DNA of 64,000 bases from Aeromicrobium sp. A1-2 (GCF_003443875.1 NZ_CP027482.1:1550001-1614000), one strand, 5' to 3'. Shown: positions 45,325 through 54,808, counted from the first letter of the stretch. The notes: a model not told the origin generated them from the letters alone. Made by a program: numbers and translations.

Positions 45325-45915
45325 TCAGAATTGGCCGCGGGGGTCGAGGAGCAGCGGTTCCCCGCAGTGGCTGCAGTTCCTCGTGATGCCCAGGATGATT
45401 TCATTGTTCGCCGAGCACTCGGCGCACTTCACGACTGTCTTGCGAGAGGCGTCCGGGATGTACCGCTTGCTGACAACCCGCTCGTTGCCGTAGTCGACGT
45501 ACAGGTCATCGATCATGTGACCGTTGATCAGCGTCTGAAGGTCTCGATACACGGTCGCCCTGCTTGAGCCAGTGATGTCCACGATCTGCTGGATATTCAT
45601 CGTCTCAATGCCCTTCAGGATGGGCAGGTACTTCTTCAATCGTCCTTGGGTTGTGACCAGCTTCAGAGCGGCCAGCAAGCAGAACGCTGCGATAGCGAAG
45701 AGCACCACCGCGGTGACCACGTAGGGGGTGCTGTCCCGCGGGATATCGACGCACTCCTTGGCCCACAGGTGACCTTTGCACTTCTGCTCCGGCGGATCCG
45801 TAAGAATCGCTAGCGACAGCGCACCGGCTAGCGTGGCCACGCCAGCGACGGCGAGCATCCCACTGGCGACCGGCTTCTGAAGCTGGGTGGGGATCCTGGA
45901 CAGGGCGTTCAGCAT
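45325..45915 (-). CDS. Membrane protein with winged-helix and zinc ribbon
   Basis: 196 residues. Two membrane helices (about 20-40 and 65-85) enclose a short loop with two Cys. A winged-helix-like segment (IVDITGSSRATVYRDLQTLINGHMID, about 110-135) follows, and a C-terminal zinc ribbon with CAEC and CSHCGEP. It lies 22 bases ahead of the SPFH gene. SPFH plus zinc-ribbon membrane protein is the same pairing as on the chromosome, though the two zinc-ribbon proteins differ in layout. Confidence 0.65.
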   Translation of the reverse strand: MLNALSRIPTQLQKPVASGMLAVAGVATLAGALSLAILTDPPEQKCKGHLWAKECVDIPRDSTPYVVTAVVLFAIAAFCLLAALKLVTTQGRLKKYLPILKGIETMNIQQIVDITGSSRATVYRDLQTLINGHMIDDLYVDYGNERVVSKRYIPDASRKTVVKCAECSANNEIILGITRNCSHCGEPLLLDPRGQF

Positions 45916-46063
45916 GCTCGCCTTCGGTAACGGTGGGTTCCAACGGTGCAAGCGAGAGCCTAGTGCTTCCGGCGCGCGATCGGTCGCGAAGCTAGATTTA
46001 GCGGGCTCGCCTGCACATCACTGGGGACGGCCACCCCGACACTTGCCTCGACCCGCCCGGCAC

Positions 46064-46094
46064 ACCTCCTTCTTGACCAGATCAAGAAGGAGGT
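46064..46094 (+). promoter_or_regulatory. Perfect 13-bp palindrome covering the ribosome site of 46099
   Basis: Arms 46064-46076 and 46082-46094 are perfectly complementary around a 5-base loop. The right arm contains AAGGAGGT, the Shine-Dalgarno of the gene starting at 46099. In RNA the hairpin would hide that site. It could equally be a double-strand operator or a terminator for leftward reading. Confidence 0.7.
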
Positions 46095-46098
46095 CCCG

Positions 46099-46494
46099 AT
46101 GCCCACGTTCGAAAACCCGGCTGTAGATGCGACTGAAGCCGAGCAAGCGTTGCGCGGTCTCGTGCACGCCACCCGACGTATCGACGCCCCCTCGCAGATC
46201 TACGGCGTGCTCGGGTCGTTGTCACAAGCAGTCGCGTCCTTGAGCCAAGCCCTGCATCAGATCGGGTCGTTTCATGACGAGCATGGAGCCCGCACTGACG
46301 CGACGATCATCGACCCGCGACAGACCGGCGCCGCGTACCGCGCATCCTGGGACTTGCACCGTGCCGCAGAGATGCTGACCAGTGTCGGCAAGTCCATCGA
46401 CAGCGCCCACACGTCCGAAGCGACGATCATCTACCAGCCACGCCACCTCGCAGCACCGAGCCATGGGCACGCCACCAACGAGTTCTCGCTGTGA
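46099..46494 (+). CDS. Hypothetical helical protein before the VirB4-type ATPase
   Basis: 131 residues, soluble, with a helical core (EAEQALRGLVHATRRID ... IYGVLGSLSQAVASLSQALHQIG). No family recognised. Its ribosome site lies inside a perfect hairpin, and its stop overlaps the ATPase start (GTGA), so control of its translation would also control the ATPase. Confidence 0.6.
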   Translation: MPTFENPAVDATEAEQALRGLVHATRRIDAPSQIYGVLGSLSQAVASLSQALHQIGSFHDEHGARTDATIIDPRQTGAAYRASWDLHRAAEMLTSVGKSIDSAHTSEATIIYQPRHLAAPSHGHATNEFSL

Positions 46495-48023
46495 TCGACC
46501 GGGACGGGTCGCGACTGCACAGCACGGTGCTGGTTGCCCCGAAGCGTGAGCGACGTCGCGACCGCAAGGCCCGCAAGCTCGCTGCCCGTGACTTGTTGGC
46601 TCGTGACCGCACGGAGCACAAGTCGGTAGCAAAGGCGAAGGCCGATGCCTTGGTCGCCGAACGGAAGGCGACCGTCTCGCTACCCAAGGCCGGTGAAGCC
46701 GGGCCCGCGTCGTTGCGATCACCTGGCAGACTGCGACTGCCCCGTCACCAAGACACCTCAGCAACCCTTGCGGGGGCCTACCCGTTTCTCGCCGAGGGAG
46801 GGCTCGGCAGTGACGGCGTCTTCGTCGGCCAAGACATGTACTCGGGCAGCTCGTTCGTCTACGACCCGTGGGTGCTCTACGCCCGCGGCCTCATCACCGC
46901 CCCCAACGTCGTGTTGACCGGCATCGTCGGATCCGGGAAGTCGTCGCTGGCCAAGAGCCTCTATACCCGGTCGATCCCGTTCGGGCGGCGCGTCTACATC
47001 CCCGGCGACCCGAAGGGGGAACACACTGCAGTCGCTGACGCCGTGGGCGGTCGAGCAATCGCACTCGGCCACGGGATGGCCACCAGGTTGAACCCCCTCG
47101 ACGAGGGACACCGCCCGGGCGGCATCGACGACGCACAGTGGATCGCGCAAGTCACCGCACGTCGCCGCGACCTACTCGGCGCTCTCGCCGAGACTGTGCT
47201 GGACCGTCGGCTCTCACCTTTGGAGCACACCGCGATCGACATCGCACTCGCCGACGTCGTACGCACCGCAGAGGTACCGGTGCTGCCGCTGGTCGTGGAT
47301 CGACTTCTCGAGCCCGACCCTGCAACGAAACCGGACAGCAGGCTTGCCGAAGACGGACGCCTTCCCGGACACGCGCTGCGCCGGTTGGTTGCCGGCGACC
47401 TTGCCGGGCTGTTCGATGGCCCCTCGACCGTGCGGTTTGATCCGACGCTGCCGATGATCTCCCTTGACCTCTCGCGCGTCACCGAGAACGCAACCCTGGT
47501 CTCGGTGCTGATGACGTGCGCGTCGGCGTGGATGGAATCCGCGCTCCTGGACCCCAACGGCGGACAACGCTGGGTCGTGTACGACGAAGCATGGCGACTC
47601 ATGTCGCACCCCTCGCTGCTGCGACGCATGGACGCCCACTGGCGCCTCGCACGGCACTACGGGATCGCAAACATGCTGGTGCTCCACAAACTGTCCGACT
47701 TCGAAAATGTCGGCGACTCCAGCTCCGCGATGCGAGCCTTGGCGTCCTCGCTGCTGGCGAACGCCGAGACACGAGTGGTCTACCGCCAGGAATCCGACCA
47801 ACTCGGAAGCACTGCATCCGCCCTAGGACTCACCGGCACCGAACAGTCCCTGCTGCCCACGCTCGGCACCGGGCAGGGGCTGTGGCGGATCAAGCACCGC
47901 TCCTTCGTTGTACAACATCAACTGCATCCCGCCGAGTTGGAATTGTTCGATACGGCGGGCCGAATGACCGGAGTCGCCCCGAACGCTGCTGCGCACCTGA
48001 CTGAAGACACGTCAGGGAGGTGA
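46491..48023 (+). CDS. VirB4/TraC-type conjugation ATPase
   Basis: 510 residues. A basic, Ala/Arg-rich N-terminus is followed by the P-loop ATPase core: Walker A GIVGSGKSS near residue 144, GDPKGEH, and Walker B WVVYDEAW near 365. The family's later motif is also seen (LVLHKLSDFENVG). It lacks the VirB4 N-terminal domain, which is probably supplied by the SCO6880-type protein. It should energise substrate passage or pilus biogenesis in the mating channel. Confidence 0.85.
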   Translation: MIDRDGSRLHSTVLVAPKRERRRDRKARKLAARDLLARDRTEHKSVAKAKADALVAERKATVSLPKAGEAGPASLRSPGRLRLPRHQDTSATLAGAYPFLAEGGLGSDGVFVGQDMYSGSSFVYDPWVLYARGLITAPNVVLTGIVGSGKSSLAKSLYTRSIPFGRRVYIPGDPKGEHTAVADAVGGRAIALGHGMATRLNPLDEGHRPGGIDDAQWIAQVTARRRDLLGALAETVLDRRLSPLEHTAIDIALADVVRTAEVPVLPLVVDRLLEPDPATKPDSRLAEDGRLPGHALRRLVAGDLAGLFDGPSTVRFDPTLPMISLDLSRVTENATLVSVLMTCASAWMESALLDPNGGQRWVVYDEAWRLMSHPSLLRRMDAHWRLARHYGIANMLVLHKLSDFENVGDSSSAMRALASSLLANAETRVVYRQESDQLGSTASALGLTGTEQSLLPTLGTGQGLWRIKHRSFVVQHQLHPAELELFDTAGRMTGVAPNAAAHLTEDTSGR

Positions 48024-48029
48024 GCCGCG

Positions 48030-49142
48030 ATGCGGCACCAGACACGCGAGGCGCAGGAAGTCCGGGAGGCGAAGCTCGATGCGCTCCACACGAAGCTGAC
48101 CGAGTCGGTCGGCGCGTTGGTCAGCGGTGAGGACTGGCGCCGTGCGTTGGAGTTCGCGGCACGGTTCCGTTCCCGGTCGTTCAACAACACGATGCTGATC
48201 TACATCCAGCACAACGAAGCGTTCCAGCTCGGGCGCGTACCGGCGCCGATTCCGACGTACGTGGCGGGGTTCAAGCAGTGGCAGACGCTTGGGCGCCAGG
48301 TGATGAAGGGCCAGTCCGGGTACGGGATCCTCGCCCCAGTCACCGCTCGGTTCGCCTCCCGCACCCCACGCAACAACGATTCATGGCGCCGCCTCGGTCG
48401 CGGGGAACGCCCACAACCCGGCGAGGCCACCCGAACAAAGATGATCGGCTTGCGGCCGGCCTACGTGTGGGACGTGTCCCAGACCGACGGCGAACCGCTG
48501 CCCGAGCAACCGGCGCCCACACCGTTGTCCGGACGTGCTCCCGCCGGTTTTTGGGATGGACTCGCAGCCCAGGTCGAAGCCCACGGGTTCACCCTTCAGC
48601 AGGTCTCTAATGCTGGGTCGATCGGTGGCGCGAACGGGCTCACCGACTTCACAACCCGACAGGTGTCGGTACGTATCGACATGGACGACGCTGCACGGGT
48701 CAAGACGCTGGCCCACGAACTGGGGCACGTCATGCTCCACTCCCCCGACGCCCGTGGCGCGACCTACGACGCGGCGGTCGATGCTGCCCTGCACCGTGGC
48801 ATCGCCGAGGTAGAGGCCGAGTCCGTGGCTCTCATGATCGGCGCTGCTCACGGACTCGACACCACCTCCTACACCGTCCCGTACGTATCGAGTTGGGCCA
48901 GCAGCGTCCCAGGCACCGATCCCGTCGAGGTTGTACAAGCAACCGCTGAGCGGGTCCGTACGACGTCCCTGCGCATGCTCGACAAACTCGACACCGCCCA
49001 AGTCGGCGACGGCGACCCTCCCGGACTCGTCCGGGAAACGTCGCAGCGCCAGGCACCCGCCCGTCAGGCTCCGACTCGCGGCACGGATACGCCCGCGGTG
49101 CGTCCGGCCGACGAACAGACCCAGCAGGTGGTCGGACTATGA
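48030..49142 (+). CDS. ArdC-like antirestriction protein with metallopeptidase domain
   Basis: 370 residues. The N-terminal ArdC single-strand-DNA-binding domain (about 5-140) includes RSFNNTMLIYIQHNEA and GFKQWQTLGRQVMKGQ. The C-terminal part carries a zinc-peptidase motif HELGHVMLH (about 230) with a downstream Glu in AEVEAESVALM. ArdC proteins coat incoming single-stranded plasmid DNA and protect it from restriction. GGGAGGTGAG precedes the ATG. Well placed in a transfer operon. Confidence 0.85.
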   Translation: MRHQTREAQEVREAKLDALHTKLTESVGALVSGEDWRRALEFAARFRSRSFNNTMLIYIQHNEAFQLGRVPAPIPTYVAGFKQWQTLGRQVMKGQSGYGILAPVTARFASRTPRNNDSWRRLGRGERPQPGEATRTKMIGLRPAYVWDVSQTDGEPLPEQPAPTPLSGRAPAGFWDGLAAQVEAHGFTLQQVSNAGSIGGANGLTDFTTRQVSVRIDMDDAARVKTLAHELGHVMLHSPDARGATYDAAVDAALHRGIAEVEAESVALMIGAAHGLDTTSYTVPYVSSWASSVPGTDPVEVVQATAERVRTTSLRMLDKLDTAQVGDGDPPGLVRETSQRQAPARQAPTRGTDTPAVRPADEQTQQVVGL

Positions 49143-49744
49143 GCCTGCTCAACCCCGCGACCGCGTACCGGCGATCCACCAACAGGCCGCGGATCCCCGT
49201 CGTCCTGCCGTTGGTCCGCGTCGACGTAGACAAGGACGGCCTGCTCGACGTCGCGGTCGACGAGGTCCCGTTCCTCAGCCAGGACGCAGGCGGGGAGTCT
49301 CAGCTCTCTCGTGCTGGACTCCGTCCGCTGCTCGACCAGATCGCAACCGAGCACGACTCGGCCTTGCGGGTCGAGATCCACGAACCTGGCGGCAAGGTAT
49401 TCACCGACTTCCACACCCCTGACCCAGCACCCGGTAGCAGCACTCCGATCCCTACGGTCACGTCGCCTGCCCACATCGAGGACGCAGCCGGTCGTCGTAC
49501 GACGTTGACGGCCAAGATCGGGTCGAGCGAGGTGATCGGAACTGGATTCGCCGGTGGCGAGGAGATCACGATCGCGGTCGTGATCTATCGCCAGCAGGCC
49601 AAGGCGGACGGAACCATCGAACTGAACCTGCCCGTCGCGCTTCTCGAACGACACAGCGCTGACGTGGTGTTGGTCGGCGCCACCTCCGGAGCCGTCAACG
49701 TCACTCAACGCAAAGTACCCGAGTCTGTCCGTGAGGCGTCATGA
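49139..49744 (+). CDS. Hypothetical protein of the transfer operon
   Basis: 201 residues. ATGA overlaps on both sides couple it to ArdC and the coupling protein. A beta-rich region (EITIAVVIYRQQAKADGTIELNLPV) follows a proline-rich linker. No family recognised. Confidence 0.6.
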   Translation: MSLLNPATAYRRSTNRPRIPVVLPLVRVDVDKDGLLDVAVDEVPFLSQDAGGESQLSRAGLRPLLDQIATEHDSALRVEIHEPGGKVFTDFHTPDPAPGSSTPIPTVTSPAHIEDAAGRRTTLTAKIGSSEVIGTGFAGGEEITIAVVIYRQQAKADGTIELNLPVALLERHSADVVLVGATSGAVNVTQRKVPESVREAS

Positions 49745-51501
49745 ACGGCGGCGCGCGACCACTTGATGACACCCTGGTCAACCTTGCGCTCATCGCGATC
49801 GCAGGACTCGGCGTGGCGGCCGCGGTCCTGCGGCTCGCCGGCACCGTGGCTGCATGGGTGATCGGGGCTGAACAACCCGATGCTGGCTGGTCGGCAGGCT
49901 TCCGTGTCCTCGGCCATCCAAGCGACCCCGGCCGAGCGCTCGGAGCCGAGATCTCCGCGTGGTCCTACTGGGCCGTACTCGTCCTCATGCTCGCCGTCGG
50001 CTCGACGTGCGCCATCGTGATGTGGCGCCGCATCGCGGCCCTTCGGCACACGTCGCAGCATGACCCACGCCGGCTGATCGGGACCGCTACCCGCCACGAC
50101 GTCGTGAGCACGGCATCGAAGAAAGCCCTCCTACGACGCAGTTTGACGCTGCGACCGAGCCTCGACCACGCAGACGCTGGCGACGTCGGCTATCTGCTCG
50201 GGCGATCTCGAGGCATGGAGATCTGGGCCTCAGTCGAAGACTCGATCCTGGTGCTCGGCCCACCCCGTTCTGGCAAGGGCCTGCACGTGGTCATCAACGC
50301 CATCCTCGATGCCCCCGGCGCAGTCGTGACCACAGCAACCCGACCCGACAACGTCGCCGCCACCATCACCGCCCGCCAAGAACACGGCCCCGTGGCCGTG
50401 TTCGACCCCCAACGTCTGGCCGAAGGACTCCCCGCCGGGCTGCGCTGGTCGCCAGTCCGAGGCTGTGAAGACCCGCTGACCGCAATGATCCGCGCCACCG
50501 GCCTCGCCTCAGCTACGGGCCTATCCGCCGGTGGCGTCGAGTCCGGTGGGTTCTGGGAAGGCAAGACCCGCACCGCACTCCAGGCACTGCTGCACGCAGC
50601 GGCACTCGATCACCGAAGCCCGGCCGAACTGTTTGCCTGGACGCTGTCACCGTCTTCCGCGGCAGATGCCGTGGCGATCCTGGCTTCCCACTCGGGCGCC
50701 GCGACCGGGTGGGGAGATTCGCTGGATTCGATGATCCATGCCGACGCACGTACCCGCGACTCCATTTGGATGGGCGTCTCTCTCGCACTGTCCTGCCTTG
50801 CGGATCCTCGTGTGCTCGACGCCGTCACCCCACGGGCCGGCGAACAATTCGACCCAACTGAGTTCCTCAGGGGAAACGGCACCCTCTACCTGCTGGCCAC
50901 CGGCGCCGGTGCTGGTGCCTCGTGGTCACTGGTCGCCGCGTTCATCGAAGACCTCGTCGAGACCGCACGCCGACTCGCGGCCCAATCCCCTGGCGCACGC
51001 CTCGATCCACCGCTGCTGCTGGCGCTCGACGAGATCGGCAACCTGTCACCGCTGCCCTCACTGCCGGTGCTGATGGCCGAAGGCGGCGGCACCGGGATCA
51101 CGACGATGCCCGTCCTCCAGTCCCTGTCCCAGGTACGGGACAAATGGGGCGACCACGCCGCCGGCGCGATCTGGGACGCATCCATCGTCAAGATCATCCT
51201 CGGCGGCACCTCGTCGGCACGGGACCTCCAGGACCTCTCCGCACTCATCGGCGAACGAGACGAAAGGACCGACACCATCTCCGTCGGCGACTACGGCTCC
51301 CGATCGCTACAACGCTCCACCCGCCGAGTCCCGGTCATGCCACCCGAAACCATCCGGACCCTGCCGTTCGGGGCTGGTCTCATCCTGCTGCGAAGCTCAC
51401 CACCGCTCGTCACCGATCTGCGGCCGTGGACGGTCCGCAAGAACAGCGAGCGACTCAAGAAGCAGCGCAACAGTGTCGAGGACGCTTTGCGCCGAGCCTG
51501 A
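49741..51501 (+). CDS. VirD4/TraG-type coupling protein
   Basis: 586 residues. Two membrane helices (about 12-40 and 72-95) precede the cytoplasmic ATPase: Walker A GPPRSGKG near residue 174, and Walker B LLALDEIGNLSPLPSLP near 428 with its family-specific extension. It would hand the relaxase-DNA complex to the secretion channel. ATGA overlap with the preceding gene; its stop converges with the DUF262 cargo eight bases away. Confidence 0.9.
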   Translation: MNGGARPLDDTLVNLALIAIAGLGVAAAVLRLAGTVAAWVIGAEQPDAGWSAGFRVLGHPSDPGRALGAEISAWSYWAVLVLMLAVGSTCAIVMWRRIAALRHTSQHDPRRLIGTATRHDVVSTASKKALLRRSLTLRPSLDHADAGDVGYLLGRSRGMEIWASVEDSILVLGPPRSGKGLHVVINAILDAPGAVVTTATRPDNVAATITARQEHGPVAVFDPQRLAEGLPAGLRWSPVRGCEDPLTAMIRATGLASATGLSAGGVESGGFWEGKTRTALQALLHAAALDHRSPAELFAWTLSPSSAADAVAILASHSGAATGWGDSLDSMIHADARTRDSIWMGVSLALSCLADPRVLDAVTPRAGEQFDPTEFLRGNGTLYLLATGAGAGASWSLVAAFIEDLVETARRLAAQSPGARLDPPLLLALDEIGNLSPLPSLPVLMAEGGGTGITTMPVLQSLSQVRDKWGDHAAGAIWDASIVKIILGGTSSARDLQDLSALIGERDERTDTISVGDYGSRSLQRSTRRVPVMPPETIRTLPFGAGLILLRSSPPLVTDLRPWTVRKNSERLKKQRNSVEDALRRA

Positions 51502-51509
51502 CCGAAGTT

Positions 51510-53453
51510 TCAGCTGAGGATGCCGGCCCCGACAAGATCAGACCGCAGGATCTCCACCATCTCACTGTCGTGCTGGCGGATTGAATCACGAGTCCATTCC
51601 CCCGCAGTTCGGACTGTGGTGGCCATCAACTCGAGCTTCTTACTCTGACGGATGACCTCCGTCTTGTCCGCCTTGTGCCTTGGAAGCGCGTTACTGAACT
51701 TCGAGTTGGCGCTCACGCTCACGAGTGCGAGGTTTCCGAACATGTTCAATTCTGGGTGGTCCGGCAAGACTGCGTCCCATCCCAGATCGTCGCGGTTGGC
51801 ATGCTGAGGAAAGAAGTGCTCTACGGAGGTTCTGAAGACGAAGGCGAAGGCAGGATCCTTCTGAAGCTGTGGGCTCGCGCCCTGAGCAAGCAGGTAGTCC
51901 AAGTAGGTGTAGACGATCCGCTCGATCTTGAATCCTGTCGGGCCACCTTGTCCAGGAAGTCCGTGGCTGACCTTGAGCCTGATGTACGCGCGGAGTTCTC
52001 GCACGATGATCTGCGCCCCCTCGACTCGGGACGTCTCAAGAACACCTGCACTGAGAACTCGGGTGATCCAATGCATCGTGCGAGGCGACGTATACGTGAC
52101 TCGGAGGAGCGACTGAAGAAGCAGCACGTCCCGCGTTGCGTCGTCGGACGGTCCGCCGTCTGCCTCGTCTTGAGACTGAGCAAATGCAGGTGGGAAGCGC
52201 GCGTTGACCTTCGCCCGCCGGGCATGTCGAGAGACTGACTCACCACGAGTCAAGCGCTTCAGCGACCAAGCGCCGTCTTCCCCATTTGTTGCAGTGAACT
52301 CCCGCTTCAGGACGTAGTTGTCGAGTATGAACTTGCAGCTCAGCAGGGTCTCCGCGAATTGCTCTGCCTTCACCGATCGCTCGAACTCAGTCAGACTCCG
52401 GAACTCGTCTCCGAACTGCTTAATGAGTTTGCTGTCATCGAGGTGGCCGTCGACCTCTAGGTCGTCGATTCCGGCCGTTCGCATGACCTTGAGTGCGTGG
52501 AGCAGCAAATTCGGAAACCTGATCGTTGACTCGAACCGGCCGGCTTCGTCCTCATCGTCCAACGGGGGCTCGGGTGCCTGGGCATAGACCCGGAGAGCAT
52601 CCCTGAGCACGAGCCCCTCGCTCCGGACTGCGACCTGATTATCTGCATCCGGACGCAGTGATGCAAGCTCGGTGAACGACCTGACTTTGAGCAGGTCCCA
52701 CTCCGCGCCGAAGATGGCCTCGCGAAGCTCCGTGCTGCCCCGTGCGAGTGCCATCTGGATGTATGAGTCCATGTCCGCGCATGCATCCCAGATCCAGGCG
52801 AAACACGCTCGCTTCTCATCCACGTCCCCAGCATCAGATCGCAGGTAGCTCATCAGTCGCGCCTTGACGATGTCGACCTGCTCAAGCTGCTGCCCGCGCG
52901 TGTTCATGATCTCGAAGTACTTGTTGAGGTCGGTGTCGTCGGGGAGCGCGGCTCGGACGAGTTGGACCCCCTCCACCAAGAACGTTTTGAAGGTGTTGCG
53001 TTGATCGACGGAGAACCGGCGGATCCGCGCATCTATGATCTTGTAACCCGTCAGGATGCCCGAGCCCTCGTCGTCCTCCGAGTCGGAAATTCGTGCCAGC
53101 GCGTCGGTGGCTGATCGGCGCGAGGCGTAGATCAACTTCGCCTTGGTACCAACGTCAAGTCGCGAAAGAAGCATGAAGAGGGTCGTCAATCGCTGCTGAC
53201 CGTCGACGACCTCGTAGGTGACATTCTTCGTCTCTGGCGATGCTGGCTTGGGAGCAACGATGAGGTTCCCCAAGAAGTACTCGGCGACGGTGTCGTCTTG
53301 AGCTGCCGTCCACACGTCGTCGATGAGTTGGTCGATCTGCTCATTCCGCCAGGAGTAGTTGCGTTGGTAGATCGGGATTTCGTAGTGCGCCCCCGCCTCC
53401 GAGAAGAGGTCTTCGACAGTGAAGAGCGTCGCGTCGAGTTGAGTGCCCATCAT
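51510..53453 (-). CDS. DUF262 + DUF1524 (GmrSD-like) restriction protein
   Basis: 647 residues. The DUF262 N-terminal domain shows IPIYQRNYSW (about 24-33) and VVDGQQRLTTL (about 80-90), the ParB-like nucleotide-binding signature. The C-terminal DUF1524 HNH-type nuclease has VEHFFPQ and NMFGNLALVSVSANSKFSN. This is the full GmrS+GmrD plan of type IV enzymes that cut modified phage DNA. ATG at 53453 overlaps the preceding stop (ATGA) after a GGGGGG run. Likely a modification-dependent nuclease working with the gene before it. Confidence 0.8.
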   Translation of the reverse strand: MMGTQLDATLFTVEDLFSEAGAHYEIPIYQRNYSWRNEQIDQLIDDVWTAAQDDTVAEYFLGNLIVAPKPASPETKNVTYEVVDGQQRLTTLFMLLSRLDVGTKAKLIYASRRSATDALARISDSEDDEGSGILTGYKIIDARIRRFSVDQRNTFKTFLVEGVQLVRAALPDDTDLNKYFEIMNTRGQQLEQVDIVKARLMSYLRSDAGDVDEKRACFAWIWDACADMDSYIQMALARGSTELREAIFGAEWDLLKVRSFTELASLRPDADNQVAVRSEGLVLRDALRVYAQAPEPPLDDEDEAGRFESTIRFPNLLLHALKVMRTAGIDDLEVDGHLDDSKLIKQFGDEFRSLTEFERSVKAEQFAETLLSCKFILDNYVLKREFTATNGEDGAWSLKRLTRGESVSRHARRAKVNARFPPAFAQSQDEADGGPSDDATRDVLLLQSLLRVTYTSPRTMHWITRVLSAGVLETSRVEGAQIIVRELRAYIRLKVSHGLPGQGGPTGFKIERIVYTYLDYLLAQGASPQLQKDPAFAFVFRTSVEHFFPQHANRDDLGWDAVLPDHPELNMFGNLALVSVSANSKFSNALPRHKADKTEVIRQSKKLELMATTVRTAGEWTRDSIRQHDSEMVEILRSDLVGAGILS

Positions 53454-54808
53454 CCCCCCAGTCCGTTGAGGAAGGTCAAGAGGTCTTTCATATGGCCGGG
53501 GTCTTTGTCCCGTTCCATTACCTCCGTGTCTAGTTTGCGAAGGTGCGCTGGAACGTCTGCGTTTCGGATGAGGACGAAGGCGGACTTGCCGTCTCCGAGT
53601 TCCCTGGCGTGGTTGTTGATGGACACCATCTGAACCCGGCGAAGTTCCGTTCGAAGGGAGTAAGCCCAACGAACGAGAAGCCGCCTGGCCTCCTCGACGT
53701 CGCCGTCGCCGAACTTGTTGGTGTAGTAGAGCAGCGAGGCGAGATAGAGCTCGGAAACGTAGCGGAACTGCGACTTGGACGACTGTTCCTTGAAATTGGC
53801 GTCACTCGAGGCGTAAGTCTCCCATCCGTCACCGGCGTATCCCTCCCTCCGCAGTCGTTTGAGCTCCGATAGCATGAACGTCACCATCTCGAAGAAGGAG
53901 CCACCCGCCTGCACCGGCGCGTCGAGCTGGAAGCGAGTTCGCGCGGCCTCTCGGCCTGTATCATCTGACTGAGGCGACCACGCCGAAAGCAGCGGAACGG
54001 CCGCTTGGGCGGCCAAGTGGTACTTGGAAGCAGGAGTGGTTGCGCCTCGTGTCGTGATCCCCTTGAACACGTCCACATGACGCGGAGCGAACGCGGGTGC
54101 GGCCAGGCCTCGCGACCACTGCCGGATACGCCACAGGTAAGCAGAGAACAGTCGATCGAGATCGGCCTCGGCGACAGACTCCCAAGTCTCAACGAGGGCG
54201 GCTTTCATGGATTCGGTCTCCGAGCGCATCTCACGGAGGTGGTAGGCCTTCAACAAATCGTGCGGCAGAAGTGCCTTGCCGCGGTAGTTCTGCGAGTCGA
54301 AGACGCGAAAAGCCTCGTCAGGGTCATTCGTCTCGATCCGGATCAGCTCGCACCTCCCACGGATGAAGGCAGCGATTTCTCCTGGTTGCTCCAGGAGCCT
54401 GACCCTCGCAGCGAGCCGTTGACGGACTACAACGATCGGCGCTTTGGCGTCCTCGCCCGGTGCCGCAGCGGCATCGAGATCACGCCCAGCATGGGCGTCG
54501 TCCAGCAAGTCGAGCAAAATCGTGAGCGTCAGTAAGCGTTGCTGTCCATCGACAACGTTGAGTCGTTGCTCGTCCCCGTCCCAATGGAGAATCACGGCTC
54601 CCAGGACGTACGACGAAACAGATCGCGTCTCGCCAATGACCCGTGCGTCATCTGGACCCTTGCACGCCTCGCGGATGTCATCAAGGAGTTGCACGGCTGT
54701 CGCCGGCTCCCATCTGAACGGGCGCTGGTAAGAGGGAATGTAGAGAACCTCATCAAGCAGCTCGCCCACCGCGGCGCTGCGCACGCCCTTCTCACGCTCA
54801 ATCGCCAC
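53450..54808 (-). CDS. DUF262-only partner protein
   Basis: 452 residues. DUF262 motifs are present: IPSYQRPFRW (about 19-28) and NVVDGQQRLLTL (about 77-88), then RVFDSQNYRGKALLPHDLLKAYHL, a conserved DUF262 stretch. No DUF1524 HNH motif is seen at its C-terminus. The GTG at 54808 is chosen because AAGGAG lies about seven bases upstream; the frame is open to 54874. It is the first gene of a two-gene operon with the GmrSD-like protein, so it may be a sensor or regulatory subunit. Confidence 0.72.
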   Translation of the reverse strand: MAIEREKGVRSAAVGELLDEVLYIPSYQRPFRWEPATAVQLLDDIREACKGPDDARVIGETRSVSSYVLGAVILHWDGDEQRLNVVDGQQRLLTLTILLDLLDDAHAGRDLDAAAAPGEDAKAPIVVVRQRLAARVRLLEQPGEIAAFIRGRCELIRIETNDPDEAFRVFDSQNYRGKALLPHDLLKAYHLREMRSETESMKAALVETWESVAEADLDRLFSAYLWRIRQWSRGLAAPAFAPRHVDVFKGITTRGATTPASKYHLAAQAAVPLLSAWSPQSDDTGREAARTRFQLDAPVQAGGSFFEMVTFMLSELKRLRREGYAGDGWETYASSDANFKEQSSKSQFRYVSELYLASLLYYTNKFGDGDVEEARRLLVRWAYSLRTELRRVQMVSINNHARELGDGKSAFVLIRNADVPAHLRKLDTEVMERDKDPGHMKDLLTFLNGLGG

